Shown piece after piece: positions 49,010 to 59,740 of a stretch of DNA of 64,000 bases; position 1 is the stretch's first letter, and every line of letters starts with the position of its first letter. The notes below the pieces were generated by a model. That model did no database searches. It had not been told where the DNA came from and saw nothing but the letters and a program-made list of their open reading frames with translations. The stretch is from Folioceros fuciformis (lineage: Eukaryota > Anthocerotophyta > Anthocerotopsida > Anthocerotales): positions 30,920 through 94,919 of the forward strand of contig JBNGIO010006298.1 in NCBI GenBank assembly GCA_049999805.1. The letters are read 5' to 3'. The translations under genes were made by a program, and so were the position numbers.

Positions 49010-51102
49010 TCAACCGGCCCTGCTCTTGGCCTTCAGTTGCTTCCGATACTCCCAGGGCGGCTGAGGGTCCGGAGAGGACCATAATCCCGCGCCCGACCGT
49101 CTGGCTTCTTGCTCCCACTGCAAATGCAAATGTGCCCTCAAAGAGTGTGTTTTCTGGGATCCTACTGGAGGGTGCTCAATCGCTGAGAACCTAGGGCACT
49201 GAAAAGAGGGTTTCGGCCTATGATCCCCAAAGCTCGTGGATATGCCGGACCGAAGGATCGCGCCTTCGCCTCCGGATGTGACGTAAAGGAACTTACTTGA
49301 GAAAATTCAGGTCGTTTGTCGTAGGCGACGTAGTGCCACACCCACCCCTTGCGCAGCAGAGCTTCCTGCATCGTCCCAGGGTCAGGAAAGGACACTCCAA
49401 GTCGCGGTGCATGTGCAATGACCTGAAACACCAGTACCTGGAGGAGCATGTTGTTGGCGTAAACGTCTGCCACGACTCGACCGTATTGGTCTGTGTTGTA
49501 TACTAACACTTCTAGTGGTTTCCCTGCCACAAGATCGGAAAAATATTGCTTCGATTGTAGCCCAAAAGGCATAGTCTTCTCAGGAGCGTCCACTCCCCTG
49601 CATGCCAGCAGCACCGTGAAATGAAGGCTGTGCGTTAGCATCCCACACCATCAGGCATGCACACGTTAGGCAGTGTGACCACCTTAGTCGAACTCGGTAC
49701 TTGTGGGCTAGAACCTCAGCCTGGCCAGCTGTGGAATCGAACACCCTGTCTCGGACCGTACCAAGATATTAGTGACCACAGGACCACATGAAGCATGATG
49801 GTTTTTCTTCTGTTGTTCAGCGGACAAGCAGGAAGACTACCATGGCTGGAAAGGGGTGAGGAAACCGACTTGTAGCCTGCTTGTTGTATTTGCTTTTGGG
49901 TGGCTTTCAGCGTCTGGAGGTCATTCTGCATCTGTGCTGTTCGCCTTGCAGCCACTGCCTGGAGAACGTTGTTTGGGACTGCTCCACTGGCGACGTCATT
50001 CTTTGCTTCGACGTAGACGGTCAGGGTGTCGCCATCTGTGACCTGGATGCTGTCAATCTGCACAGAATGGGGACTTGGGGATAAGGTATCTCAGATGTAC
50101 TCGCTGGTGCATCTTTACAGCCTGATGATCACACAAGCATAAAGCCCAAAACCTGTGCCTCACCGGGAGAGTGATGAGCTCATACTTCACGCCAGGTGGC
50201 AGCTGTCTGGGAGAGGGGGCAATGAAGGAGGGAAAGGAGGGAGCTGGTGCGGGCACCACTATGGTCGGGGCAGGAGGCTCCAGAGGTGGTGGAGAGTAGG
50301 GCGGAAGCGCATAGTATGCCAAAAGTCTCTGCCAGGCCAACAAGGCTGAGTGACTCATAACTTGAGGAGCAGTCTGCCAGCCCGAATTATGCCTATACAA
50401 ACAGCAGCAGCCGATGTCACCCATGGGTGAAGTATGCACTCTAGCCTCGCAAAATACCTGCAAATCAGCTCGACGATGACCTTGCAAAGTTTGCAGAATG
50501 AGACGTGATGCTTCTGCCGAATCACTGGGGGGTGGTTTGGACGACCTCCAGGCCACCAGTAGCTTTCCATACCTGCAAGGCCTGCACTGCTCAGTAAAAC
50601 TGCTGTAACCAAGATCTCGGAATGAGGATGGTACCCACACACTAGCTCATTACCAGAGAGCTTGAGCTTTCTTGCCTACTCTCACATGCTGACCCAGGCC
50701 CTCAGGCACCTGCAGTCAGGGACCACAAGAGGTGAGGGGGTCAGAGAACTGAGGAGCTTCAACATCTTGCTCTACTTGAAAGCACATGCACAAACAGCTG
50801 GAACACGATGCAGGAGTCATGGATTGTTCCATTCCATGCACCGAATCGTGGGGAACTGTCCCTCACTCAATGCGGACAACCTTACTACTACTGTCAGTCA
50901 GAAACTAGAGGATAGGAAGCAACACCGTGCCAGTCGCTTCAAAGTGAAAAAGATCCCTGGCAAAGGCTGCGAAGCCTGCTGTCTCGAGAGTCACGCCATG
51001 TGCCCCTACAGATCCCGCCTGGTGCATTGCGGCCCCTCCTTGGGGCCATGAAATCTTTTCACCCGAATGTACATCTTCTAGTCGTCTAAAGCAATTACCC
51101 AT
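49010..51102 (-). CDS. CAN-type Ca2+-dependent nuclease (SNase-like)
   Basis: This is a plant staphylococcal-nuclease-like enzyme of the CAN1/CAN2 family, which degrades DNA and RNA with Ca2+ and is anchored at the plasma membrane by N-terminal acylation. The start MGNCFRRLEDV carries Gly2 and Cys4 for myristoylation and palmitoylation. Exons in order give AAFARDLFHFEATG, VPEGLGQHVRVGKKAQALW, YGKLLVAWRSSKPPPSDSAE, and a proline-rich linker (YSPPPLEPPAPTIVVPAPAP) ending PPGVKYELITLPV. Then come IQVTDGDTLTVYVEAKNDVA, VDAPEKTMPFGLQSKQYFSD with QYGRVVADVYANNMLLQ, EALLRKGWVWHYVAYDKRPE, and WEQEARRSGAGLWSSPDPQP with a basic end (TGA 49010-49012). SNase catalytic positions are visible: the DGDT aspartate, DAPE aspartate/glutamate and the YGR arginine. 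Eight exons. The Pro-rich linker looks longer than in Arabidopsis CAN1, as remembered. Confidence 0.9.
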
Positions 51103-54100
51103 TCCACAATGTGTTTCTCACAGAGATCCCGTCAGTCTTTGTGCACTGTCCCTCCCCACATTCTAACCAGGCAAGGCAATGGCTACCCAGTCACTGTGTC
51201 ACATTCCTTAAGTCATCCCTCTGCAATGAATCGATCCTGTGAGTCAAATTCGGCAAAGCTCAGCCTATGGTCATAAAGATACGTGGAGGGGGGAATTGCG
51301 CTTAACTGGGAGCTGGGTTGACAGAAGAAGTTGCTGGGACATGACACAAGACATTGGCTAGCCGCCTTCTGCTCAGGATTTCAGAACGACGAGGGCCTGC
51401 TACAGCCCACAAAAAAGCAGCAAGTCCATTAGGCTCCATCGCCATCTTAACAGCTTGCCCACATTTTCCAAACTGCAAGGCGAATGTCGGATGGCGATCT
51501 CACGCAACAGCTCCGGCTAGCGCGATCCACCTGTCACCCGCCCGAAAGCTACCTCACCTCGCATTTGCCTCCCGTTGTGTCCTACCAAGAACCGATAAGG
51601 GGCCAACCAGGCAGGAACACTTTCCACAAATTTAAGCATCCCCCATTCAGGGAGTACGAAAAATGAGGACATTGTTAGATCTTTTCTTTGTAAACTAATT
51701 GAGCCTACGAGGGACATAATGGAAACCGAGAGATTGGTTGATATATCACTTGTAATTTACTCATAAGAATAGATCCATCTCCTCCTGTCAAATAGGGTCA
51801 TATACATACTTAGGACTTATTCATTTGCAAGAGGACATTCATAGAATTCTTCTTGCTACTAATAGGGATCAAGAAACCATTGAGTCTTCATTCTCTCTAT
51901 GCTAAAAGCAAAGCACATAATAGCTTAGCCAAGAGAAGCACAAATAAGCTTAGCTCATTGTGGACATTCTTCCTCTATTATTATTGCGAATCAAAATAGT
52001 CATAATCAAAGATGCGAATGAAAATGGTGGGAGTCAAAGCTATCAAGGAGCTAGCCCTCGCACAAGGTACACTCACTCTGACCTTGGCATATGTGATAAA
52101 TTGGACACAAGGTAGCACAATGGCCTAAAGTGAATGCTTATGGTGACAAATATGTTCTATTGAACCAGAAGAACGTGAAGCTCTAACATTATGGAAACAT
52201 TACCCACAAAGTGGAGCAATTTTGTGCTTATAAGGTTACACTTCGGGCCTCGTTGGACAAGTGATTACACATGTGCACCTTCCGCACTAGTTTTCTTTCT
52301 CTTCAAACTACTTCTCTTTCCTAGGCACAGTTTGACCCAAGGGCACCTAAGTGTCATTCTCAATGTCTTCAATTAAGTCTTTGGCCAGCCCTAGTTCAGC
52401 CCGAAGGACCTTCTCCTCCTCTCTATCGTTGAAACAATTGAAATTTCCCCTAGATAGGGAAAAGGTAGGGAGTCGAACTTAATGGCAATAACCAATCTTG
52501 GCACAACTTGCAAGTCTCCTACTGACATGACATCGATGGGTGATGATTTTGGCCCAATAATGACTTTTCCTTATGCATCCCATGGAGCAAAATGAGCTTC
52601 ACACTATTTGCCAAATAATTAATTTTCTAAACCAACATGCGGTTGATGATCATGTGTGCTACTACCCTTATCCTTTGGTCCAGTATATTGTGCATTAGCC
52701 ACATATTGGTAGCCTTGGTGGCCCCTAGCTGAAGTATGGCAACTCAAGCTTACTAAGTCAACTTAGTCCTCAACGATGGAGGGCATGTTACAACAACTTT
52801 GTTTCGTTGCAACTTCAGCACCAACTCTCTCAAGTCTAGTATCCTACAATCTTCAAGCATGTTCCTTAATTATTGTGGGGAATTGCTTGTGCATGAAGAT
52901 AACATTGGGCTATTTGGAATTTAAGGAGGAATATGAACTGGTAACTAATCCTTATTTTGAGTTTCAACGTTATGGGTGGTAAGGCATCTATCACCAAACT
53001 AGAAGAATTTGTGAACAATTTGATTGATGATGACCCTGTGTATGTGCACATTTTGAAGGATGGTTCATTTCAAATTAAGTTGAAGTCTATTGAGTAGGTA
53101 GATACTTTGGTGAGCTCGAATGGGTTGTTCAAGGATCATGTCCTTTAATCATTGAAAAGTGGGAAGCCCAAACTCAGCTAGATCGAGATGAACTTCGAGT
53201 GATGGTTTGTGTGGGTTTGACTACCTTGCCTCCACCCTCAATAGGGCAAAGGAGATGGTCGTGCAATTGGCTCGAGTTATTGTGACTCCAAATTCAACGT
53301 TGGCCTTGTACATGTCTCGCCCACTATGATGGGGCGTCAAAATCAAGTCATGTAGTAGGCCTTTTCAGGATAGGGAAAACTGGGCTAGCATGAGGCCCTC
53401 ATGGCACAACAATTACAAAGGGACTCTCGGCATCAATGGTAGTTGAAGAAATGGTCTTTAGCACTAGCCCTACACCATTCCCTCATGAACGCAATTCCAT
53501 GTACAATGTATCAGCCAAATGTTCTATTTGGTCTGCAGCCCAGCAAGCCAGATTGATTGCTAAGAAGATCATGGTGGCCTCCTCTTTGGAGTGTTACATT
53601 GTTTGGACTATGGTGAAACTAAATGAGAGTTGCGTATGGTTTGCTCAGTCCTTCTAGGAAAGTCATTTTATTTGTTGTCTAGGAAGTATTAGCTTTTGCT
53701 GGTTTAGGTTTAGTGGCTCGTAGGCCTTAGAAATTCAAGTTAACACAGTGGAAGGAGCCAAGTATCATCTATGGAGATGGAGGGGCTTCTATGGAGATGG
53801 AGGGGCTTACTGATTGCTATTTGCCTCTAGCTTCGAGAGAGATCAAACTAGTCCTGCTTCAATGTCTCTTGTGACTTAGCATGGAGAACAGTTGGTAGCC
53901 CACCACAACCAAGAGCCAAATCTGCTCCCGTTGTAAGTGAATAAATTGTACATATTGGGGAATTATTGAATCACCAAGGCTAGGATAGAGACAAGATTAG
54001 TGCATTAGGCCTAGGGGTTTAGGCTAGTTGGCTAGGTTGCCCTAGCATATAGTGGAGAAGCCTAGTATTATGATACAAGTAGTGAATGAACTCGAGATCT

Positions 54101-54817
54101 CACACTAGAAAAAAAATCCAAACACTATCTTCTAACTAAAAGGTCAATAAATCACATGTTCCAATTTCGGCAGGTCAGCCGATGTCTTTTAAGACTTCCT
54201 ATTTTGAGACCCCTCCTTTTCTGGTTGTCCTCAACAAGATGGGCTTTTAGCTCTGCTTTTCTTCAAATATTACTATGACAACGATATATTATTTTCATTA
54301 AGAATTCGTGAACACATCCATGCCGTAAATCTCGAAGCTTTCACAACCTTAACTTTCTCGTTGTCTCGAAGAGAAAAGGCTAGCCAGAACTATTCACATC
54401 TCCCTGCTTCATTTGCCAAATTTGGCACAAGCATCGTCGCACGTATTATAGACAGAGGAAGATAGGCAAAGGCCAACCGAATCGCAGGCTTCGGCGCCAT
54501 CCGAAACTGTTAGGGTAGCATGGTGCTTCCTTAGAGGAGGCTCCTCACACAGACCACCGTTGACTGCACAACTTCGATCCTGCAGAGGACGACGAAATGG
54601 TCCCGTTGCTCACAGCATTACTTCTTGGATCAATTTTGGATTCCGATTGATGATTTGTTTGATCACACCTGAGACAACGAGGACATCAGTAGCAAGATGC
54701 GACCGTTAAGAGGCAATGCAGTAGACTGTCCGCCAACCACTTGCCAGCAAAAAAACACCTGTTGCTGATGAGATCATCCTCCGAGGGAAATGTGAACTTG
54801 TCGTTGCTTAACTCCTA
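51103..54817. other. 3.7-kb AT-rich, gene-free block
   Basis: I find no conserved gene. From about 51650 the DNA becomes AT-rich and full of short broken frames in all directions, as in decayed repeats. A 22-bp tandem duplication (TCTATGGAGATGGAGGGGCT) lies at about 53764-53807. Some segments look vaguely like degenerate retroelement remains, but no integrase, reverse transcriptase or protease motif is legible. 51103-51650 should hold the CAN nuclease promoter. Confidence 0.55.
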
Positions 54818-57153
54818 TCAGAGACGGATGGTGTCGCTCTCACTTAAGGGACGAAAAGGCTTGCCCTTTTTCTTTCCTGGTGTCTGACCTGATGATCCAG
54901 TCTTCAATTTCTTCGAAGGTGGCTCGTTGTCCTCATTTACGGCGCCAACCTGTGGATGCACGCTTGTTGTTTAAGTTCTCCAGGAACGATAATTGCGACA
55001 TGTGGCAGCGACAGTCACCTTCTCAAACACAAAAACAGTGTAGAGATACGCTGCATCCCACTCATCATCTGTTATGGAGCTCCCATTGTCTGCAAAAAGT
55101 CCCAGAGTTGTCTTACATGATGAAGAGAGGAACTGCTCAGGACCAAACAAAATCTTATCAGAATTCAGAACGGAGAAGCAGGGGCACAAAAACATACTCC
55201 CATCACCAAGTGCAAACTTTCTCATCAGGTCTGAAAACTCGGGCATTTGACTGTATTCATCTGTAAAATCATGAAAATTCTTGCGCATCTTCAGCTTCAG
55301 ACCGTGCTGTTTGAAGAAAGTGGGACCAAGTTGATTAAAAAAGAGAAACATCAGAGAGAGCAAAACAAAAACAGAATGCAGACAAGAGACTAGTAAGGCG
55401 GTGCCTATAAATGGCCCACACCAATAGGAGCTAAAGCTTCTGGCCCACCTGTTCAGCTAGAGCCTGGAGTGTGGGGAAGTGAACAAGCCACTCAGGGCAG
55501 TCAACAGCGTCCTGAAAATTTAAATAAAACTTGTTAGCTTCAAAGGGCATCTGATGCTCTGTGTTGTCCGCTGTCGAAATTCTGGCCGCTGGAAAATTAG
55601 CCGAAGTCCCCCAAACATACAACAATACTTACTTCTAGGTAGAATTCATACTGCAGGCCAAAAGGTTCAGATGCTTTGAAGCGCTACAAGCATCCAACAG
55701 ATCTCATCATTAGTGCTCAGCCTGATGACCAGGTTGCCAGTTCCAGCAACCTAAAACATCTAGATGACAACTGAGATAGTAGCTGCTATAAAGGTGTCCT
55801 TTTTTGAAACAAGTGATCACCTCATAGCAACAGAATGATGCTCACCTTCTCTGAAAATCGCTCGTCAAACTTTACCCTGTAGACACTGTTCCCAAATTCG
55901 AGGCCTTCAGCTGCAATGTGCACACAACTGATTCACGTGGGAACGGTGAAATCATAAGAGCATCCAGCACAGAACAGACAACCGCTGGAGCTGTAAGAGC
56001 ATAAAAATGGACATACCATCACGCAACTTCTTCACAAGGACGTTGGAATCAGGCATTGTACCGATAAGACAACCACCAGGTTGGAGCAGATTGGAGACAT
56101 TGGATAAAGCTCGTAGGGCACGCGCTTCAGTCGACCAAGAGTAATGCAACGCAAACTGTACTCAAGGGAAACAGTGGATTGAGATGGAGAGGACCTGTGG
56201 AGAAGGCGACACCTACCACCAATGACAAGGAAGCTTGGCGGTACACTGAAATCCAAATTCAACCTGGCAGCTGCAAAGATCAAATGGGCCGCAATCTTTC
56301 AATGCTTTATCCAATTCAACCTGCACCGAAGGCAACCACATTTTACCAATCTGAACCTCCTCTGTCCATGGGCACTATAAGCTACAAAGACTTCACGAGA
56401 AACCAGTCCCCCGAATTCCTCAGGATGCAGCTCCTAGCTCAGACCAATGTATCCGCACCTCAAAACAATCAGCACAGACAAGGGTTGCTGCAAATGACAA
56501 GTCTTTCCTCTTGCCAGACCAATTGTGGTCTGTTTCTCCATTGTACCTAGTCCTGGCATCCTCTATCTGAACAATATCGAGAATTATGAGGAAACCCCCT
56601 TGAACGGATTGCCTGAAGGGACCGGAGAAAGAAAAGATCCTGAGCTTACAGAGCCTTCGGCAATGTCAACACCAACATAATATCCAATCCCCGCTTTGTC
56701 CCACTTCATAAGGTCTCCACCCTGCTCGCAAAAACAGAACGCCACCTTCAAGTCTGTTATGCCTTTTCAACCCGCATTGTTTTGAAATATCCACAGCCAA
56801 AAGGAAAAGAGAGAGAACGACCTTCCCACAAGCGAGGTCGAGAACAGCATGATTTTGCCGGGCATATAAGTGAATAAGCACACTTTTCACCTGAACGAAG
56901 CCACGCGATCGGTGTAAGCTGGAGAATTTTCATCCTAACTACGTGGGATGTCTTGGTGACTGCACGTCAGAAATTAGATAAGCCAGAGCAGCAGGGACCA
57001 TGATTGCCCCCGAGAACGTACCCAGTTGTTGAGCTTCTTCAGATGAATGATGGGGCTTCTTTCCCTCTCCTCCCTCGTTTGATTGGTCCGGTTGCTATAG
57101 TGATCAGCGACCTGACGGGCTAACGTTCGAGGCCCATCGCCTCCGCGCTGCAT
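54818..57153 (-). CDS. mRNA cap guanine-N7 methyltransferase
   Basis: This nuclear SAM-dependent methyltransferase adds the N7 methyl group to the mRNA cap (plant family of At3g20650). Exon 1, from ATG 57153, gives MQRGGDGPRTLARQVADHYS and REERERSPIIHLKKLNNW. The next exon has VKSVLIHLYARQNHAVLDLA with the SAM-binding CGKG region, followed by WDKAGIGYYVGVDIAEGS. The segment around 56050-56140 reads LHYSWSTEARALRALSNVSN, LLQPGGCLIGTMPDSNVLV and KKLRDG. Later exons are AVDCPEWLVHFPTLQALAEQ, NFHDFTDEYSQMPEFSDLM and DDEWDAAYLYTVFVFEK. The last exon reads VGAVNEDNEPPSKKLKTGSS...KKKGKPFRPLSESDTIRL (TGA 54818-54820), a basic, NLS-like tail. Borders are GT-AG throughout. It is divergent from the small gene at 57693. 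Confidence 0.92.
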
Positions 57154-57692
57154 ATCTGAAGTCTTAAGAGGAAGTGAATTGGAGCTGGAGAAGTGACGGC
57201 TTCAGGGACCGGGAGCGGAAGCATGGAGAAAGATACAAGGGCCCAAAACTTCGGTCAATGAGCTTAACGCTGTGGCGACCAAGGAGAGAGAGCAGAAGCA
57301 GGACATCTGATTCCGTAAGCAGGGGTCTGCAGGGTGTATTTCTGGAGTCTGATCGAGAAGCCCGGGACTTGACTCGGATCCGCACAGACAACGAGAGCTT
57401 GTGCTGATTCCTCACATGTTAGTTAATAGTACAACCTTCCATATTTGATCTTCAGTCTGGACGCAATTAGGGTTCCCTTCAGTGCAGCTGCCACTGACGT
57501 TTTACATCTACTTCACCACCTTTTCCTCGGTTGTGGAACCTTGGCGGAGGCGTCACATCTTGAGGTTAGATTCGATCGTGCAGGCTTGAGGTTGAAAAGG
57601 TTTCCAGTTGTAAGCTGAACCTGCTGTGAGTCTCCCAATTTCGATGTGTGTCTGTCTATGTGCAGAATCCGCAGTTGAGAGGACGCGTGGAG
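57154..57692. promoter_or_regulatory. Divergent promoter region
   Basis: This 539-bp interval separates the start codons of the cap methyltransferase (-) and the complex-I-like gene (+). A 5'-UTR intron of the plus gene probably ends at the polypyrimidine/TGCAG acceptor at about 57660-57664, because the sequence after it leads straight into the ATG at 57693. Confidence 0.55.
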
Positions 57693-58079
57693 ATGGCGAA
57701 TTTGGCAAAGACGGTCACATCGAAGGCGCAGGGATTGTTCAAATGGCTGAAGGCGCCTTGGAGGATCACAGGGCCTGTCGCATCCGAGGAATACAGGAAT
57801 GCGATATGGGATGCCTCCGAGTATCGACACCATGCTCCTGCAACCCAACCGGAACGGGCCTACATTCCCCATGCGCAGCCTAACCATGTGGTGGACATCA
57901 AGTACTACGTCAGAGATCGCAAGAGGCAGGTGTTCGAGAAACAGAACGAAGAGCTGGATGCTCACGCCCTCCCGGAAGCTGTGCAAACTCAAGGGCCCTC
58001 TGCGGCCATGTCTAAATATTACGTGATGGGAGAGGATGTTCATTTGAACGATGCTCCAGGCGGTGGCTATCAGAAGTGA
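57693..58079 (+). CDS. Probable mitochondrial complex I subunit (plant B14.5a/NDUA7-like)
   Basis: A single coding exon of 128 residues starts at the ATG at 57693, shortly after a likely 5'-UTR intron acceptor. It reads MANLAKTVTSKAQGLFKWLK, APWRITGPVASEEYRNAI, ASEYRHHAPATQPERAYIPH and HVVDIKYYVRDRKRQ, and ends DAPGGGYQK. The core (WRITGP...EYR...P.....VVDIKYY.RDR.R) resembles, from memory, the small plant complex I protein called B14.5a (At5g08060 type). The first 20 residues could form an amphipathic helix; there is no clear membrane segment. If the match is right it is an accessory subunit of the inner-membrane NADH dehydrogenase. A profile comparison would be needed to settle it. Confidence 0.55.
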   Translation: MANLAKTVTSKAQGLFKWLKAPWRITGPVASEEYRNAIWDASEYRHHAPATQPERAYIPHAQPNHVVDIKYYVRDRKRQVFEKQNEELDAHALPEAVQTQGPSAAMSKYYVMGEDVHLNDAPGGGYQK

Positions 58080-58954
58080 AGTAGACACCGACTTCGTGTT
58101 GTAGAGGAGTGTGTGGGCATTCAGTGTTGTCGCACTCAGCTGATGTTGCTGTAGGTCAGACTACCGAGAGCGTCACTCCATTGCTGTAGTGACGGCACAG
58201 CTATTGGACCTGGCCCAGAAGAATCTCCATCTCCTGTGCATCTTTTTTTCCATACTTCGCATCTGCGAGCGTGATGGTCTGGACATAGGACACAACGCAG
58301 GAGTTGTGTCACATGTTGTATATCATGAATGAGCGGTCAGTGCGGGTCAAGCGTACTGGTATGCTTCTCTCGATCGATTGATCAAGGTACATTCACGGTT
58401 CTCGTGGCAGATGGATTTCATCGTGTAAGCACTAAAGTGGATAGCTTTCGAGTTTAGAGAAAGTAGTTCAATCGACTGGAGCGCCGGTGACAGCCTTGGT
58501 TCAAGACCGAGGTCACATAATTGCCAGATTTTCTGGAGTGGGGCTGGACATTCACAGGAAGGGGCTCCGGCGGAAAGGCTACTTCCAGGGTTGGCCTGTC
58601 CCAGTGGGGCAGCGATGCTTGCAGCACCTACGAAGACTGACAGTGGAAGCTTAATCGAATTCGACCTGCATCAAGTAGGCCGGAACCTCTCAATGTTTTA
58701 TTCGATTCATATGTGCAGCTAAACCACTCACTTGAGCCTCATCTGTCCTCCACGGGCACTAAAAGCTTCCCAGCCTGTACGAGCAAACGATATCCCACCC
58801 TTCCTTTGGGTTGCAGCTTCTATGTTTAAGTATTATATCCTCACGTACAAACAATCAGATTGCCTTTCCACAAGACACCACAACTATCTGGACACCTTTA
58901 TGGAGAGGATTGCCCTTTCACTTGGCCAACTATATGTGTGGTGTGTTCCTCAAC

Positions 58955-59028
58955 TGTCTGAACAGCTTTATGGAAAGGATACGCAAGAAGATGTCTGAAC
59001 AGCTTTATGGAAAGGATACACAAGAAAG
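58955..59028. repeat. Tandem duplication, 37-bp period
   Basis: TGTCTGAACAGCTTTATGGA plus AAGGATAC-CAAGAA recurs at 58955 and 58992 with one mismatch. A more diverged third copy (CTTTATGGAGAGGAT) precedes it at about 58898. Confidence 0.8.
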
Positions 59029-59037
59029 TATGTGACA

Positions 59038-59083
59038 ATATGAACACCCACAAAGTATTCATATGAACACCCACAAAGTATTC
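59038..59083. repeat. Exact tandem duplication, 23-bp unit x2
   Basis: The unit from ATATGAACACCC to CACAAAGTATTC occurs at 59038-59060 and again at 59061-59083 without a mismatch. Confidence 0.9.
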
Positions 59084-59740
59084 GAGCCCCAGCCTTGTCC
59101 TCTTGGCGAAATATCCACACTGCTCCTTATGAAAAGTTGTCTTTTACACCAGCCTTGTTTCCAAAGTTGGTTAAGTGATTATCAATTTTTGATGGTAAAT
59201 AATTGTAACTACATGTATACCACAAGCTACACAATTTTCTAAGGAGAAAGGGGAAAAAGGAGATATTTTCACCTTTATGCTAACCTTGGAAGGCTGGCTA
59301 CACAATCTTATGAGGAGAATGAGGAAAAAGGAAATATTTCCACCTTTGGATCAATCTTGAAAGAAAGTAAGTCTATGAGGTTGAGACAATGGAAGGAAAA
59401 GGTGCAGAGCAAAGGGCCCTTTTCCAGGCACGCACCACTACACAGAGGCCTCCAATGACTAATGTGCTAAGAGTTTAGTAAACACAATCTACATATCAAA
59501 TCTCACAGGCTTGGTAGAGAAACTAATGTCCGGATGACCAAAGCATACCAAAACCATCTTTCTTTCCCAAAGCACAAAAATCTAAGCTTAAGAGCCAAAG
59601 AAATATATACGCTGAGGAAAGCATAGAGTAGCAATAAGACAAGACACGCGGAGGGGTCTGAGTGGCTGTTATTGATTTGGTTCATTAAATAGACATGAGT
59701 TCATAAAAAATGAGTATATAAGTAAATAAAATAAAATAAA

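Larger units (their letters stand above)
58080..59740. other. Gene-free spacer with local duplications
   Basis: I see no gene beyond the 3' flank of the preceding one. The right half holds several small tandem duplications (see separate entries). There is also a decayed direct repeat at about 59227-59360 (CTACACAAT-TT-T-AGGAGAA-G-GGAAAAAGGA-ATATTT-CACCTTT, two copies). Confidence 0.6.

Noticed and set aside
51650-54700. Possible LTR retrotransposon remnant
   Set aside because: A few segments hint at gag-like sequence, but I found no protease, reverse transcriptase or integrase motif, no target-site duplication and no paired LTRs.
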